This document shows, one piece after another, positions 49,696 through 57,840 of a stretch of DNA of 64,000 nt (positions are counted from its first letter, which is position 1; every line of letters starts with the position of its first letter). The notes under the pieces are model-generated. The model did not search any database. It had not been told where the DNA came from and saw nothing but the letters and a program-made list of their open reading frames with translations. Where the stretch lies: positions 62,001 through 126,000 of the forward strand of contig NZ_FQYN01000002.1 of NCBI RefSeq assembly GCF_900141805.1, in the 5' to 3' direction. This DNA comes from Hymenobacter daecheongensis DSM 21074 (GTDB lineage Bacteria; Bacteroidota; Bacteroidia; Cytophagales; Hymenobacteraceae). Position numbers and translations under genes: made by a program.

Positions 49696-51750
49696 ATGTC
49701 TGCTGTCCAGCCTGCCCACACTAACCGCCTCAGCCAGGAATCCAGCCCGTATCTGCAACAGCACGCGCACAACCCGGTGGATTGGTATCCGTGGGGCGAG
49801 GAGGCACTGGCGCGGGCGCGGGCCGAGCAGAAGCCGATTCTGGTGAGCATTGGCTACGCGGCCTGCCATTGGTGCCATGTGATGGAGCGCGAGTCGTTCG
49901 AGAATGAGCAGATTGCGGCGGCCATGAACGCGCATTTCGTGTGCATCAAGGTGGACCGGGAGGAGCGGCCCGATGTGGACCAAGTGTATATGGATGCGCT
50001 GCACGCTATGGGCCTGCCGGGCGGCTGGCCGCTGAACGTGTTTCTGACCCCCGAGGCCAAGCCGTTTTACGGCGGCACTTACTTCGCCCCGCGCAACTTT
50101 GCGCAGCTGCTGGCAAGCATTGGAGAGGCGTATCAGAATGAAAACCGGTGGGAGCTGGAGCAGTCGGCGGAGAAGTTTGCGGAGGCTTTGCGCACCAGCG
50201 ACTTAGCCAAATACGGCCTGCAGCCTTCAGAAGCGGGTTTTTCGGCGGACCAGTTTAAGCTGCTGGTGTATAATCTGAGCCAGAAGTTTGACCGCGAGAA
50301 AGGAGGTACGAACCGCGCGCCGAAGTTTCCGATGCCTAGCATCTGGCGGTTTCTGCTCCGCACGCACGCGGCTACCGGCAGTCAATCGGTGCTGAACCAA
50401 GCCTTGCTGACGCTGCGCGAAATGGCCTGGGGCGGTATTTATGACCAGGCCGGCGGCGGCTTTGCCCGCTACTCCACCGACACCGAGTGGCTGGCTCCGC
50501 ACTTCGAGAAGATGCTGTACGACAACGGCCAGCTGGTGAGCTTGTATGCCGAAGCCTACCAGGTAACGCAGGACGAGCTTTTCCGGGAGGTGGTGTACGA
50601 TACGGTGGCTTTCGTGGCGCGGGAGCTGCAGAGTCCGGAAGGCGGGTTTTACTCGGCGCTGGATGCCGATAGTGAGGGCGAGGAAGGCAAGTTCTACGTG
50701 TTTACCAAAGATGAGCTGAAAAGCCTGTTGGGCGACGAGGAGCTGCTTTTTTCTGATTATTACGGCTGCACGGCTCTCGGCAACTGGGAGCACGGCCGTA
50801 ACATTTTGCACCGCCGCCAGACCGATGCCGACTTTGCCCGCAAGCACGAGCTGCAGCCCGGCGTGGTGGCCGAAATGGTGCTCGACTGGAAAGCCACCAT
50901 CCTGGAGGCCCGCGCCCGGCGCCCCCGCCCCGCCCTCGACGACAAAATCCTGACCGGCTGGAATGCCCTCATGCTCAGCGGCCTACTGGATGCGTACCGG
51001 GCTTTCGGCGATGCTTATTTTCTGGAGCTGGCGCTGCACAATGCGCACTTTCTGGAAGAAAAGCTCCGCCACGGCCCGCGCCTGTTCCGCAGCTACAAAG
51101 CCGGCCGCGCCTCTATTGATGCCTTTCTGGAAGATTACGCGCTGCTGATTCAGGCGTATATCAGCCTCTACGAAGTAACCTTTGACGCGCATTGGCTGCG
51201 GACGGCGGACACGCTGAACGAATACGTGCTGGCGCATTTTTTCGACCCCCGCGAGCAGCAGTTTTTCTTTATCAATGATGCCGGCGAGCAGCTTATTGCC
51301 CGCAAAAAGGAGCTGTTCGACAACGTAATTCCCGGTTCCAACTCGGTGATGGCGCACAACCTGCACCGGTTGGGCCTGCACCTCGACAACCCTCGCTACC
51401 AGGAGCTGGCCGCGGCTATGCTCCGGCAGGTGCAGGCGCTGGCGGTGAAGGAGCCGCAGCACCTCACCAACTGGGCCGCGCTGTATGCGGCCCTACTGTA
51501 CCCGACGGCCGAAATTGCCATTGTCGGGCCGGAGGCGGAAGCGTACCGGCACGAACTGAGCCGGCATTTTCTGCCGAATGCGGTGCTGGCCGGGGCGGCT
51601 GAGGCGACGGACAACCTGCCGTTGCTGCGGCAGCGCCCGGTTTTGGATGGCAAGACTACGCTTTATGTGTGCTTCAACCGCGCCTGCCGCTTGCCGGTGC
51701 ATACTGTGGCGGAGGCGCTGGCGCAGCTGCGGGAAGCCGACCAGGAATAA
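49696..51750 (+). CDS. DUF255 thioredoxin-fold / alpha-barrel protein (YyaL/SPATA20 family)
   Basis: 684 residues. N-terminal thioredoxin-like DUF255 domain with [20 protein letters not shown] (CxxC at Cys57 and Cys60) and [14 protein letters not shown]; the remainder is an (alpha/alpha)6 barrel-like region similar to N-acylglucosamine epimerase folds ([28 protein letters not shown]-like motifs absent). Activity is not established for this widespread family. The N-terminal [28 protein letters not shown] block is diagnostic. The ATG at 49696 lies directly before this conserved start; an upstream frame to 49510 overlaps the GSCFA tail and is excluded. Confidence 0.92.
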   Translation: MSAVQPAHTNRLSQESSPYLQQHAHNPVDWYPWGEEALARARAEQKPILVSIGYAACHWCHVMERESFENEQIAAAMNAHFVCIKVDREERPDVDQVYMDALHAMGLPGGWPLNVFLTPEAKPFYGGTYFAPRNFAQLLASIGEAYQNENRWELEQSAEKFAEALRTSDLAKYGLQPSEAGFSADQFKLLVYNLSQKFDREKGGTNRAPKFPMPSIWRFLLRTHAATGSQSVLNQALLTLREMAWGGIYDQAGGGFARYSTDTEWLAPHFEKMLYDNGQLVSLYAEAYQVTQDELFREVVYDTVAFVARELQSPEGGFYSALDADSEGEEGKFYVFTKDELKSLLGDEELLFSDYYGCTALGNWEHGRNILHRRQTDADFARKHELQPGVVAEMVLDWKATILEARARRPRPALDDKILTGWNALMLSGLLDAYRAFGDAYFLELALHNAHFLEEKLRHGPRLFRSYKAGRASIDAFLEDYALLIQAYISLYEVTFDAHWLRTADTLNEYVLAHFFDPREQQFFFINDAGEQLIARKKELFDNVIPGSNSVMAHNLHRLGLHLDNPRYQELAAAMLRQVQALAVKEPQHLTNWAALYAALLYPTAEIAIVGPEAEAYRHELSRHFLPNAVLAGAAEATDNLPLLRQRPVLDGKTTLYVCFNRACRLPVHTVAEALAQLREADQE

Positions 51751-51826
51751 GCCATCCTGTTTCCTGAATATTCAGCCCTCGCCGTGCGTATTCTCGGCTG
51801 TGGGCCGAATCATCGGCCCGGCAGTT

Positions 51827-51834
51827 TATCTTTA
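51827..51834 (+). promoter_or_regulatory. Imperfect -7 box TATCTTTA for priA
   Basis: Matches TAnnTTTG except for the last base; lies 26 bases before the TTG start at 51861. Confidence 0.4.
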
Positions 51835-51860
51835 CGGTTCCGCTGTTAGTACCCTGCCCG

Positions 51861-54398
51861 TTGAGCCTCACTTTTGACTTTGTCCAGCCCGAGCCGGCTG
51901 CCACCGACCGTATCACGCTGTTTTGCGACGTGATTTTGCCGCTGCCGCTGCCCAAGCTCTATACCTACCGCGTGCCCTACGAGATGAACGACGACGTCGT
52001 TATCGGGGGCCGGGTGATTGTGCAGTTCGGAGCCAAAAAGACGCTCAGCTGCATTGTAGCGGCCGTACACGAGACGCCGCCGGCCTTGTACCAGGCCAAG
52101 TACGTGCTCGAATTTATCGACGACGCGCCGGTGGTGACCCAGGCCCAGCTGAAGCTGTTTCGCTGGATGGCTGACTATTATATGTGTACGCTGGGCGAGG
52201 TGATAAACGCGGCGCTGCCCTCGGCCTTGAAGCTCAGCTCGGAGTCGCGGATTCAGCTGCATCCGGCTTTTGTGCGCGAGGAGCCCACTTACCCTCTCAG
52301 TGAGCAGGAGGAGAAGATTGTGGAGGCGCTGAGCACCGAAGACGGCAAGGCGCTGACGTTTACCGAAGTCGGCGACCTGCTGGGCAGCACCAACTTCCAC
52401 AAGGTTATCAAGTCGCTGATTCAGAAGGATGTCATCTTTCTGTTTGAGCACCTGGCCGATAAGTTTTCGCCCAAGGTGGTGAAGAAGGTGCGGCTGGCCC
52501 ACCATTTCGTGGCCGAGGCGGCGCTGGAAACGCTGTTTCAGCAGCTGGCCGGGCGGCCTAAGCAGCTGGATGTGCTGATGCGCTACCTGCAGAAAGTGCC
52601 CGTGTATCAGAACGAGTACAGCAACCACCAGGGCATCGAAAAGGCGTACCTGACCAGCGCCCCGCACCTCTCCCCTTCCGCCGTCAACACGCTCATCAAA
52701 AACGGCGTGCTGGAGCAGTTCGACGTGATTGTGTCGCGGTTTCCGCTCGGCGATTCGCCGGAGGCCAAGCTGCATTTCTCGCTGAGCGAGGCCCAGGTGG
52801 CGGCTCAGGCTGATATTCTGCAGCAATTCACCGAAAAGGACATTGTGCTGCTGCACGGCGTGACGGGTGCGGGCAAAACCGAAATCTACATTGAGCTGAT
52901 CCGCAAGGCGCTGGAAGGCGGTGGGCAGGTGCTATACCTGCTGCCCGAAATTGCCCTCACGGCCCAGATCGTGACCCGGCTGATGCGCGTGTTTGGCTCG
53001 CGGCTGGGCGTGTACCACTCCAAGTTTTCGGACAATGAGCGGGTGGAAGTGTGGAACGGCGTGCTGTCGGGCCGGTTCCAGGTGGTAGTGGGCGTGCGCT
53101 CCGCCGTGTTTCTGCCGTTTGATAACGTCTCGCTCATCATCGTGGACGAGGAGCACGAATCGAGCTACAAGCAGTACGACCCCTCACCGCGCTACAACGC
53201 CCGCGAGGTGGCGCTGATGATGGCCAACTTCCAGGGCGCCAAAACTCTGCTCGGCTCGGCCACACCCTCGGTGGAAACCTACTACCAGACCCGGGCCGGC
53301 CGCTGGGGCCTGGTCACGCTCACCAAGCGCTTCGGCGAGGCCGGCCTGCCCGAAATCGAGCTGGTGGACACCCGCAAGGGCCGGGAGCAGAAAACGATGC
53401 TCAACCACTTCACGCCCGAGCTGATGAGCGAGATGGAGCGCAAGCTGGCGCTGAAGGAGCAGGTGATTCTGTTTCAGAACCGCCGCGGCTACTCCCCGTT
53501 CATCAACTGCCTCGACTGCGGCTGGATTCCGAAGTGCAAGAACTGCGCGGTGAGCCTGAGCTACCACAAGCACGCCCACGAGCTACGCTGCCACTACTGC
53601 GGCTTCCACGATCGGATGCCGGTGGAATGCCCCGCCTGCGGCTCGCGCAATCTGAAAACCGTCGGCTTCGGCACCGAGAAGATTGAGGACGACCTCAAAA
53701 TCATGCTGCCCCAGGCCAACGTGCAGCGCATGGACCTCGACACGACCCGCGCCAAAAACTCCTACCAGCAGATCATTGCCGACTTTGAAAACCAGGTGAC
53801 CAACGTGCTAGTGGGCACCCAAATGGTAACCAAAGGCCTCGATTTCGCCAACGTGAGCTTAGTCGGTATCATCAACGCCGATAGCATCATCCACTACCCC
53901 GACTTCCGAGCCCACGAGCGGGCGTTTCAGATGTTCGTGCAGGTGAGCGGGCGGGCCGGGCGCAAGGGCAAGAAGGGCAAGGTCATCATCCAGACTGCTG
54001 ACCCGGCCCAGGTCATCTTCGACAAAGTAATTCGCAACGACTACCTCGAATTTTACGAGTACGAAATCACCCAGCGCCGCGAATACGGCTTCCCGCCCTT
54101 CATGCGCGTGATTCGGATGACGGTGAAGCACGTGGACCAATTGGTGGCCGAGCAGGCGGCCATTCTGCTCACGCAGGAACTGGTCGATAGGCTGGGCCGC
54201 GAGGCCGTGCTGGGGCCTGAAGCGCCCTACATCTTCCGCATCCGCAACTTCTATCTGCAGGAAATAACCATTAAGCTCGACCGGGAACACACCGTACTTA
54301 AGCACGCCAAAAGCGAAATCATGGCTGCTATCAACGTGGTAAAGGATCAGAAGGAATTCAAGCAGGCCCGGCTGGTGGCTGATGTAGACCCGATGTAG
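51861..54398 (+). CDS. priA: Primosomal replication restart helicase PriA
   Basis: 845 residues from a TTG start. PriA recognises stalled forks and reloads the replisome. N-terminal DNA-binding domain about 15-110; helicase core with Walker A HGVTGAGKTEIYIE (Lys339), DEEH box in IIVDEEHESSYKQ, GSATPSVETYYQTR, and VSGRAGRKGKKGKVIIQT as motif VI. A cysteine-rich zinc-binding insert is visible: CLDCGWIPKCKNC, CHYCGF and CPACGS (eight Cys in four pairs, as expected for two zinc ions). PriA is usually about 730-830 residues, so this is at the upper end. Single gene; terminator follows. Confidence 0.96.
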   Translation: MSLTFDFVQPEPAATDRITLFCDVILPLPLPKLYTYRVPYEMNDDVVIGGRVIVQFGAKKTLSCIVAAVHETPPALYQAKYVLEFIDDAPVVTQAQLKLFRWMADYYMCTLGEVINAALPSALKLSSESRIQLHPAFVREEPTYPLSEQEEKIVEALSTEDGKALTFTEVGDLLGSTNFHKVIKSLIQKDVIFLFEHLADKFSPKVVKKVRLAHHFVAEAALETLFQQLAGRPKQLDVLMRYLQKVPVYQNEYSNHQGIEKAYLTSAPHLSPSAVNTLIKNGVLEQFDVIVSRFPLGDSPEAKLHFSLSEAQVAAQADILQQFTEKDIVLLHGVTGAGKTEIYIELIRKALEGGGQVLYLLPEIALTAQIVTRLMRVFGSRLGVYHSKFSDNERVEVWNGVLSGRFQVVVGVRSAVFLPFDNVSLIIVDEEHESSYKQYDPSPRYNAREVALMMANFQGAKTLLGSATPSVETYYQTRAGRWGLVTLTKRFGEAGLPEIELVDTRKGREQKTMLNHFTPELMSEMERKLALKEQVILFQNRRGYSPFINCLDCGWIPKCKNCAVSLSYHKHAHELRCHYCGFHDRMPVECPACGSRNLKTVGFGTEKIEDDLKIMLPQANVQRMDLDTTRAKNSYQQIIADFENQVTNVLVGTQMVTKGLDFANVSLVGIINADSIIHYPDFRAHERAFQMFVQVSGRAGRKGKKGKVIIQTADPAQVIFDKVIRNDYLEFYEYEITQRREYGFPPFMRVIRMTVKHVDQLVAEQAAILLTQELVDRLGREAVLGPEAPYIFRIRNFYLQEITIKLDREHTVLKHAKSEIMAAINVVKDQKEFKQARLVADVDPM

Positions 54399-54427
54399 CA
54401 CAGCGCCGACTTTGTCAATAACCTACA

Positions 54428-54469
54428 AACAGCAAGCCCCACCTGAAAAGTCAGGTGGGGCTTGCTGTT
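54428..54469. terminator. Bidirectional terminator between priA and the minus-strand lipoprotein gene
   Basis: 19-base perfect stem AACAGCAAGCCCCACCTGA (54428-54446) with TCAGGTGGGGCTTGCTGTT (54451-54469), 4-base loop. It sits 30 bases after priA and 16 bases before the stop of the convergent gene, so it can act on both strands. Confidence 0.85.
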
Positions 54470-54484
54470 GAGTTGTGGTCTGCT

Positions 54485-55039
54485 TTATACTTCGTCGAGC
54501 AGGCCCAGCACGATAAGGATAACGCCGATGACGGCAATGATGGCTCCCAGCAGGCCAATGATGCCACCAAAAATGCCCAGCAGGGCACCCACCAGCAACA
54601 GAATGATGCCCGTGCGGATATTGCTGCTCAGTTTTGAGGCAGCCGCAGTTTCCTTCTTGGTGAGCGTTGATTTGCTGGCGAGCTTATTCGCTTTGTTCAG
54701 TACACTGGCTACCGCCGCGCGCTGCACCAGATTCAGTTTCGGAGCGGCGGCTGCTTTGGGGGCAGCAGGAGCAGCTACCGTAGGGGTAGCACGCTGGGCC
54801 GGAGCAGCAGCGGGCGCTGCTACCGCTACTACCGCGTTTGTGGTCGTTGTAGGCGCCGGAGCGGTGGTTTCGGCTGCCACGGGCGCTACCTCCGGCGCTA
54901 CTGCTACCGAGCGGGTTGTGCCATGGTAAGGCGTGGTTTTGGGCAACATGGCGTACTCACCGCGGCTGCAGCTACTCAGGGCAACGACAACGGCAGCAAC
55001 GGCCGTCAGCTTGTTCAGGATTCCGGACAAGTGTTTCAT
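54485..55039 (-). CDS. Lipoprotein with Ala/Pro linker and Gly/Leu-rich membrane helices, function unknown
   Basis: 184 residues from the ATG at 55039. Signal with lipobox VVALSSC. Residues about 40-105 are Ala/Pro/Thr/Val-rich low complexity; a short basic helical part (PKLNLVQRAAVASVLNKANKLASK) follows, and the C-terminus is a long glycine/isoleucine-rich hydrophobic stretch with one or two membrane helices (LLLVGALLGIFGGIIGLLGA and on). A lipoprotein ending in membrane helices is unusual, as the N-terminus would sit in the outer or inner leaflet and the C-terminus in a membrane too. Function unknown. Confidence 0.7.
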   Translation of the reverse strand: MKHLSGILNKLTAVAAVVVALSSCSRGEYAMLPKTTPYHGTTRSVAVAPEVAPVAAETTAPAPTTTTNAVVAVAAPAAAPAQRATPTVAAPAAPKAAAAPKLNLVQRAAVASVLNKANKLASKSTLTKKETAAASKLSSNIRTGIILLLVGALLGIFGGIIGLLGAIIAVIGVILIVLGLLDEV

Positions 55040-55287
55040 GGGTGTTGGGGTTTGGGATGAGTTCAATGAAGCGCATTTTACGGAACGAAATCAAAAAAAG
55101 CAGCATTTTTTGCTAATTCCATGCACCGACAATGCCCGCTCAATAGCGCCAAGTAGCTAAGCAACATAGTATTTATAATGAACAAATACTATATAAAAAA
55201 CCCTGCCCTGCTGCGGCACTGAGCGGGAGCCGAACGCTTCGGGGTGTCCGGATGTTGGTTAAAACACAGTTTATTTGCCCTGTGCCT

Positions 55288-56067
55288 ATGATCCTTGCCC
55301 GTTCCGTTGCTTCCCGGCTCCTGGTGCCCGGAATTTTGCTGTTCCACACCGCTTGCACGCAGCCGCCTGCTGAAAGCACGGCCGCTACGCTGGCCGAGCA
55401 GCGCCGCCGCATGCCGCCCGACACCACCGGCTACGAGTCGCGGCCGCCCGCCGATCCTAACGGCATCAGCCGCTACTACCTGGGCCGCCAGATTGCGCAC
55501 GTGATGGGCCACGAAGGAGCCGACTGGCTGGAGCGCAGCGGCCGGCAGCAGGAAGAAGGCACCGACATTCTGCTGCGCGAACTGAAGCTCAAACCCACCG
55601 ACGTGGTAGCCGATTTGGGCGCGGGCACCGGCTATTTCACCTTCCGCATCAGCCCTTTGGTGCCTAAAGGGAGGGTGCTGGCTGTGGATATTCAGCCCGA
55701 AATGATTGCCGCGCTGAAAGCGAGCAAGGACCGCGCGAAAATCACTAATGTGGAGCCGGTGCTGGGCACGGTGCAAAACCCAAATCTGCCCGCCAAAAGC
55801 GTGGATCTGGTGCTTATCGTGGATGCGTACCACGAGTTCGACCACCCGCGCGAGATGATGCGGGCCGTGCGTGCCTCTCTCACGCCCACGGGCCGCGTGG
55901 CGCTGGTCGAATACCGCGCCGAGGACCCCAAAGTGCCCATCAAGCGCATTCATAAGATGAGCGTGGAGCAGGCGCGCAAGGAAATGGCGGCCGTGGGGCT
56001 GGAGTTTGTGGAAAGCGTGGAAAGCCTGCCCCAGCAGCACCTGCTGTTCTTTAAGCGGGCCAAATAA
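55288..56067 (+). CDS. Class I SAM-dependent methyltransferase-like protein with signal/lipoprotein-like N-terminus
   Basis: 259 residues from the ATG at 55288. The N-terminus (LLVPGILLFHTACTQPP, Cys23) looks like a lipoprotein or exported signal. The rest is a Rossmann methyltransferase: motif I VADLGAGTGYFTFRI (GAGTG at 111-115), then VLAVDIQPEMIAALKAS and DLVLIVDAYHEFDHPREM. A signal peptide on a SAM-dependent enzyme is puzzling because SAM is cytoplasmic. The alternative is that the N-terminal hydrophobic segment is a membrane anchor with a cytoplasmic domain. No substrate prediction. The 250-base upstream gap is A+T-rich, with an ATAGTATTT/AAATACTAT stem at 55166-55192. Confidence 0.8.
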   Translation: MILARSVASRLLVPGILLFHTACTQPPAESTAATLAEQRRRMPPDTTGYESRPPADPNGISRYYLGRQIAHVMGHEGADWLERSGRQQEEGTDILLRELKLKPTDVVADLGAGTGYFTFRISPLVPKGRVLAVDIQPEMIAALKASKDRAKITNVEPVLGTVQNPNLPAKSVDLVLIVDAYHEFDHPREMMRAVRASLTPTGRVALVEYRAEDPKVPIKRIHKMSVEQARKEMAAVGLEFVESVESLPQQHLLFFKRAK

Positions 56068-56124
56068 TCGGCTTTCCGCTGATAAGCCGCGCCCGGCGCC
56101 GTAGTAAGCACGGGGCCGGGCGCT

Positions 56125-56132
56125 TACCTTTG
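56125..56132 (+). promoter_or_regulatory. -7 box TACCTTTG for queA (near-leaderless)
   Basis: Exact TAnnTTTG match ending 6 bases before the ATG at 56139, so transcription would start at about the A of the ATG. No -33 TTG seen at the expected distance. The same geometry occurs at ftsX. Confidence 0.5.
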
Positions 56133-56138
56133 CGGCCT

Positions 56139-57371
56139 ATGTCAGCCTTCCCCGACCCGCGCCAGCTCTCCATTCACGATTTCACCTACCAGCTCCCACC
56201 CGAGCGCATTGCCCCCGAGCCCCTCCCCGACCGCGACCAGTCGCGGCTGCTGGTGTACCGGGGCGGCACTATCACCGATCAGCGCTTTGCGCAGTTGCCC
56301 CAAGTGCTGCCTCCCGATGCGCTGCTGGTGTTCAATGACACGAAAGTGGTGCGGGCGCGGCTGTTTTGCCAGAAGCCCACGGGCGGCCTTATCGAGCTGT
56401 TTTGCCTGGAGCCGGTGGCTCCGCACCGCGCCATTGAGCCAGCTATGCAGCAAACCGGCAGTTGCGTTTGGAAATGCCTGGTGGGCAACGGCAAGCGGTG
56501 GAAAACCGGCCCGGTGACGCTGGAATTCATGGCCGAAGACCAACCGGCCACGCTCACGGCCGAGCGGCTGGAAGCGGCCGAGGGCTACTCGCTCATTCGG
56601 TTCAGCTGGGAGCCGGCCGCGCTGCCCTTCGCCGAAGTGCTGCGCGGGGCCGGCCACCTGCCCCTGCCGCCCTACCTGAACCGCACCGACACCGCCGCCG
56701 ATGCCGTGCGCTACCAGACCGTGTACGCGGCTCACGAAGGTGCCGTGGCGGCCCCCACCGCCGGCCTGCACTTCTCCGAGGCCGTACTGGCCGACCTGAC
56801 CCGGCGCGGCATCACGGAGGCCCGCGTGACGCTGCACGTGGGCGCGGGCACCTTCCAGCCCGTGAAAGCCAACCAGATGGCTGGCCACGCTATGCACGGT
56901 GAGCCGTTTGTGGTGACGACGGCCGTGGTGCGGCAGCTGCTGGCTCACGCGCCCCGGCCCGTGCTGGCCGTGGGCACCACCAGCCTGCGCACCCTGGAAA
57001 GTCTGTATTGGCTGGGCGCGAAGCTGGCCCAGAACCCGGCAGCAACCGAGGAAACGCTGCACGTAAGCCAGTGGCAGCCCTACGAAACCGGGCCGGAAGT
57101 GAGTACGGCCGCGGCGCTGCAGGCCGTGCTGGACTATCTGGCGCAAACCGGCGCCGATGCGCTGCACGCCACCACCCAGCTGCTCATTGCGCCAGGCTAC
57201 CGGTTTCGGGTGGCGCAGGGGCTCATCACCAATTTTCACCAGCCCGAAAGCACGCTGTTGCTGCTGGTATCGGCTCTCATTGGGCCCGACTGGCGGCGCG
57301 TGTACGACCACGCCCTGGCCCACGACTACCGCTTCCTGAGCTACGGCGACTCTTCCCTGCTGCTACCCTGA
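56139..57371 (+). CDS. queA: S-adenosylmethionine:tRNA ribosyltransferase-isomerase QueA
   Basis: 410 residues. QueA transfers and isomerises the ribosyl part of SAM onto preQ1-tRNA to make epoxyqueuosine. Blocks seen: FTYQLPPERIAPEPLPDRDQSRLLV near the N-terminus, LLVFNDTKVVRARLF, GAVAAPTAGLHFSEAVLADL (about residue 205) and VTLHVGAGTFQPVKANQMAGHAMH. The protein is longer than the 350 or so residues of the enterobacterial enzyme because of inserted loops, normal for Bacteroidota. The queuosine genes queF/queC/queD/queE are not in the window. Start at 56139 is supported by the -7 box just before it. Confidence 0.95.
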   Translation: MSAFPDPRQLSIHDFTYQLPPERIAPEPLPDRDQSRLLVYRGGTITDQRFAQLPQVLPPDALLVFNDTKVVRARLFCQKPTGGLIELFCLEPVAPHRAIEPAMQQTGSCVWKCLVGNGKRWKTGPVTLEFMAEDQPATLTAERLEAAEGYSLIRFSWEPAALPFAEVLRGAGHLPLPPYLNRTDTAADAVRYQTVYAAHEGAVAAPTAGLHFSEAVLADLTRRGITEARVTLHVGAGTFQPVKANQMAGHAMHGEPFVVTTAVVRQLLAHAPRPVLAVGTTSLRTLESLYWLGAKLAQNPAATEETLHVSQWQPYETGPEVSTAAALQAVLDYLAQTGADALHATTQLLIAPGYRFRVAQGLITNFHQPESTLLLLVSALIGPDWRRVYDHALAHDYRFLSYGDSSLLLP

Positions 57372-57442
57372 GCGAGCAAGTAGAACCTATCTGCTGGGCC
57401 GCGTATAAGGACCAGGTTTTCCCTTAACCTTTCCCTCAGATC

Positions 57443-57763
57443 ATGAAAAAAGCATTTTTGCTGCTCACGTTTGCAGCTTTCTCGACCGCCGCATTTGCCC
57501 AGGAGCCCATGAAGACCGAAACGAAAGTTCGGTCGAACGGCACCGTGAAGACGGAAACCCGCACCGGCCCCACCGAGGCGGGTGAGGTAGTACATGATGC
57601 CAAAGAAGGCACGAAATACGCCGGCCAGAAAACCGGTCAGGCGGTGAAAAGAGGGGCCGCCAAAACCGGCCACGTAGTGAAAAAAGGCGCCAACAAAACC
57701 GGCCATGCCGTGAAAAAAGGTGCCAAAGCCGTGAAAAACACCGCGGTAGACGTGGTGGACTAG
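57443..57763 (+). CDS. Small basic periplasmic protein with KKGA/KTGH repeats
   Basis: 106 residues. Signal peptide MKKAFLLLTFAAFSTAAFAQ, then a short Glu/Thr-rich part and a basic tandem repeat: KTGQAVKRGAAKTGHVVKKGANKTGHAVKKGAKAVKNT, where a unit of about 11 residues (KTGHxVKKGAx) repeats three to four times. Ends in VDVVD. Not assigned to a family; a secreted highly basic repeat protein could bind envelope polymers or nucleic acid (inferred). A strong terminator follows. Confidence 0.75.
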   Translation: MKKAFLLLTFAAFSTAAFAQEPMKTETKVRSNGTVKTETRTGPTEAGEVVHDAKEGTKYAGQKTGQAVKRGAAKTGHVVKKGANKTGHAVKKGAKAVKNTAVDVVD

Positions 57764-57775
57764 CTGCTGCACCCT

Positions 57776-57827
57776 CCGCATAAAGAAAGCCCCGCCGATG
57801 TAGATTGGCGGGGCTTTCTTTATGCGG
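57776..57827. terminator. Bidirectional terminator between the small basic gene and the M14 peptidase
   Basis: Left arm CCGCATAAAGAAAGCCCCGCC (57776-57796) is fully complementary to the right arm at 57807-57827, with AAAGAAAG/CTTTCTTT on the outer side. It lies between two convergent genes. Confidence 0.9.
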
Positions 57828-57840
57828 ATGATTTGCTGGT

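Noticed and set aside
48468..49850. 460-codon minus-strand frame, Arg/Cys/Gly-rich
   Set aside because: Shadow of the low-complexity GSCFA tail; crosses the terminator and the next gene.
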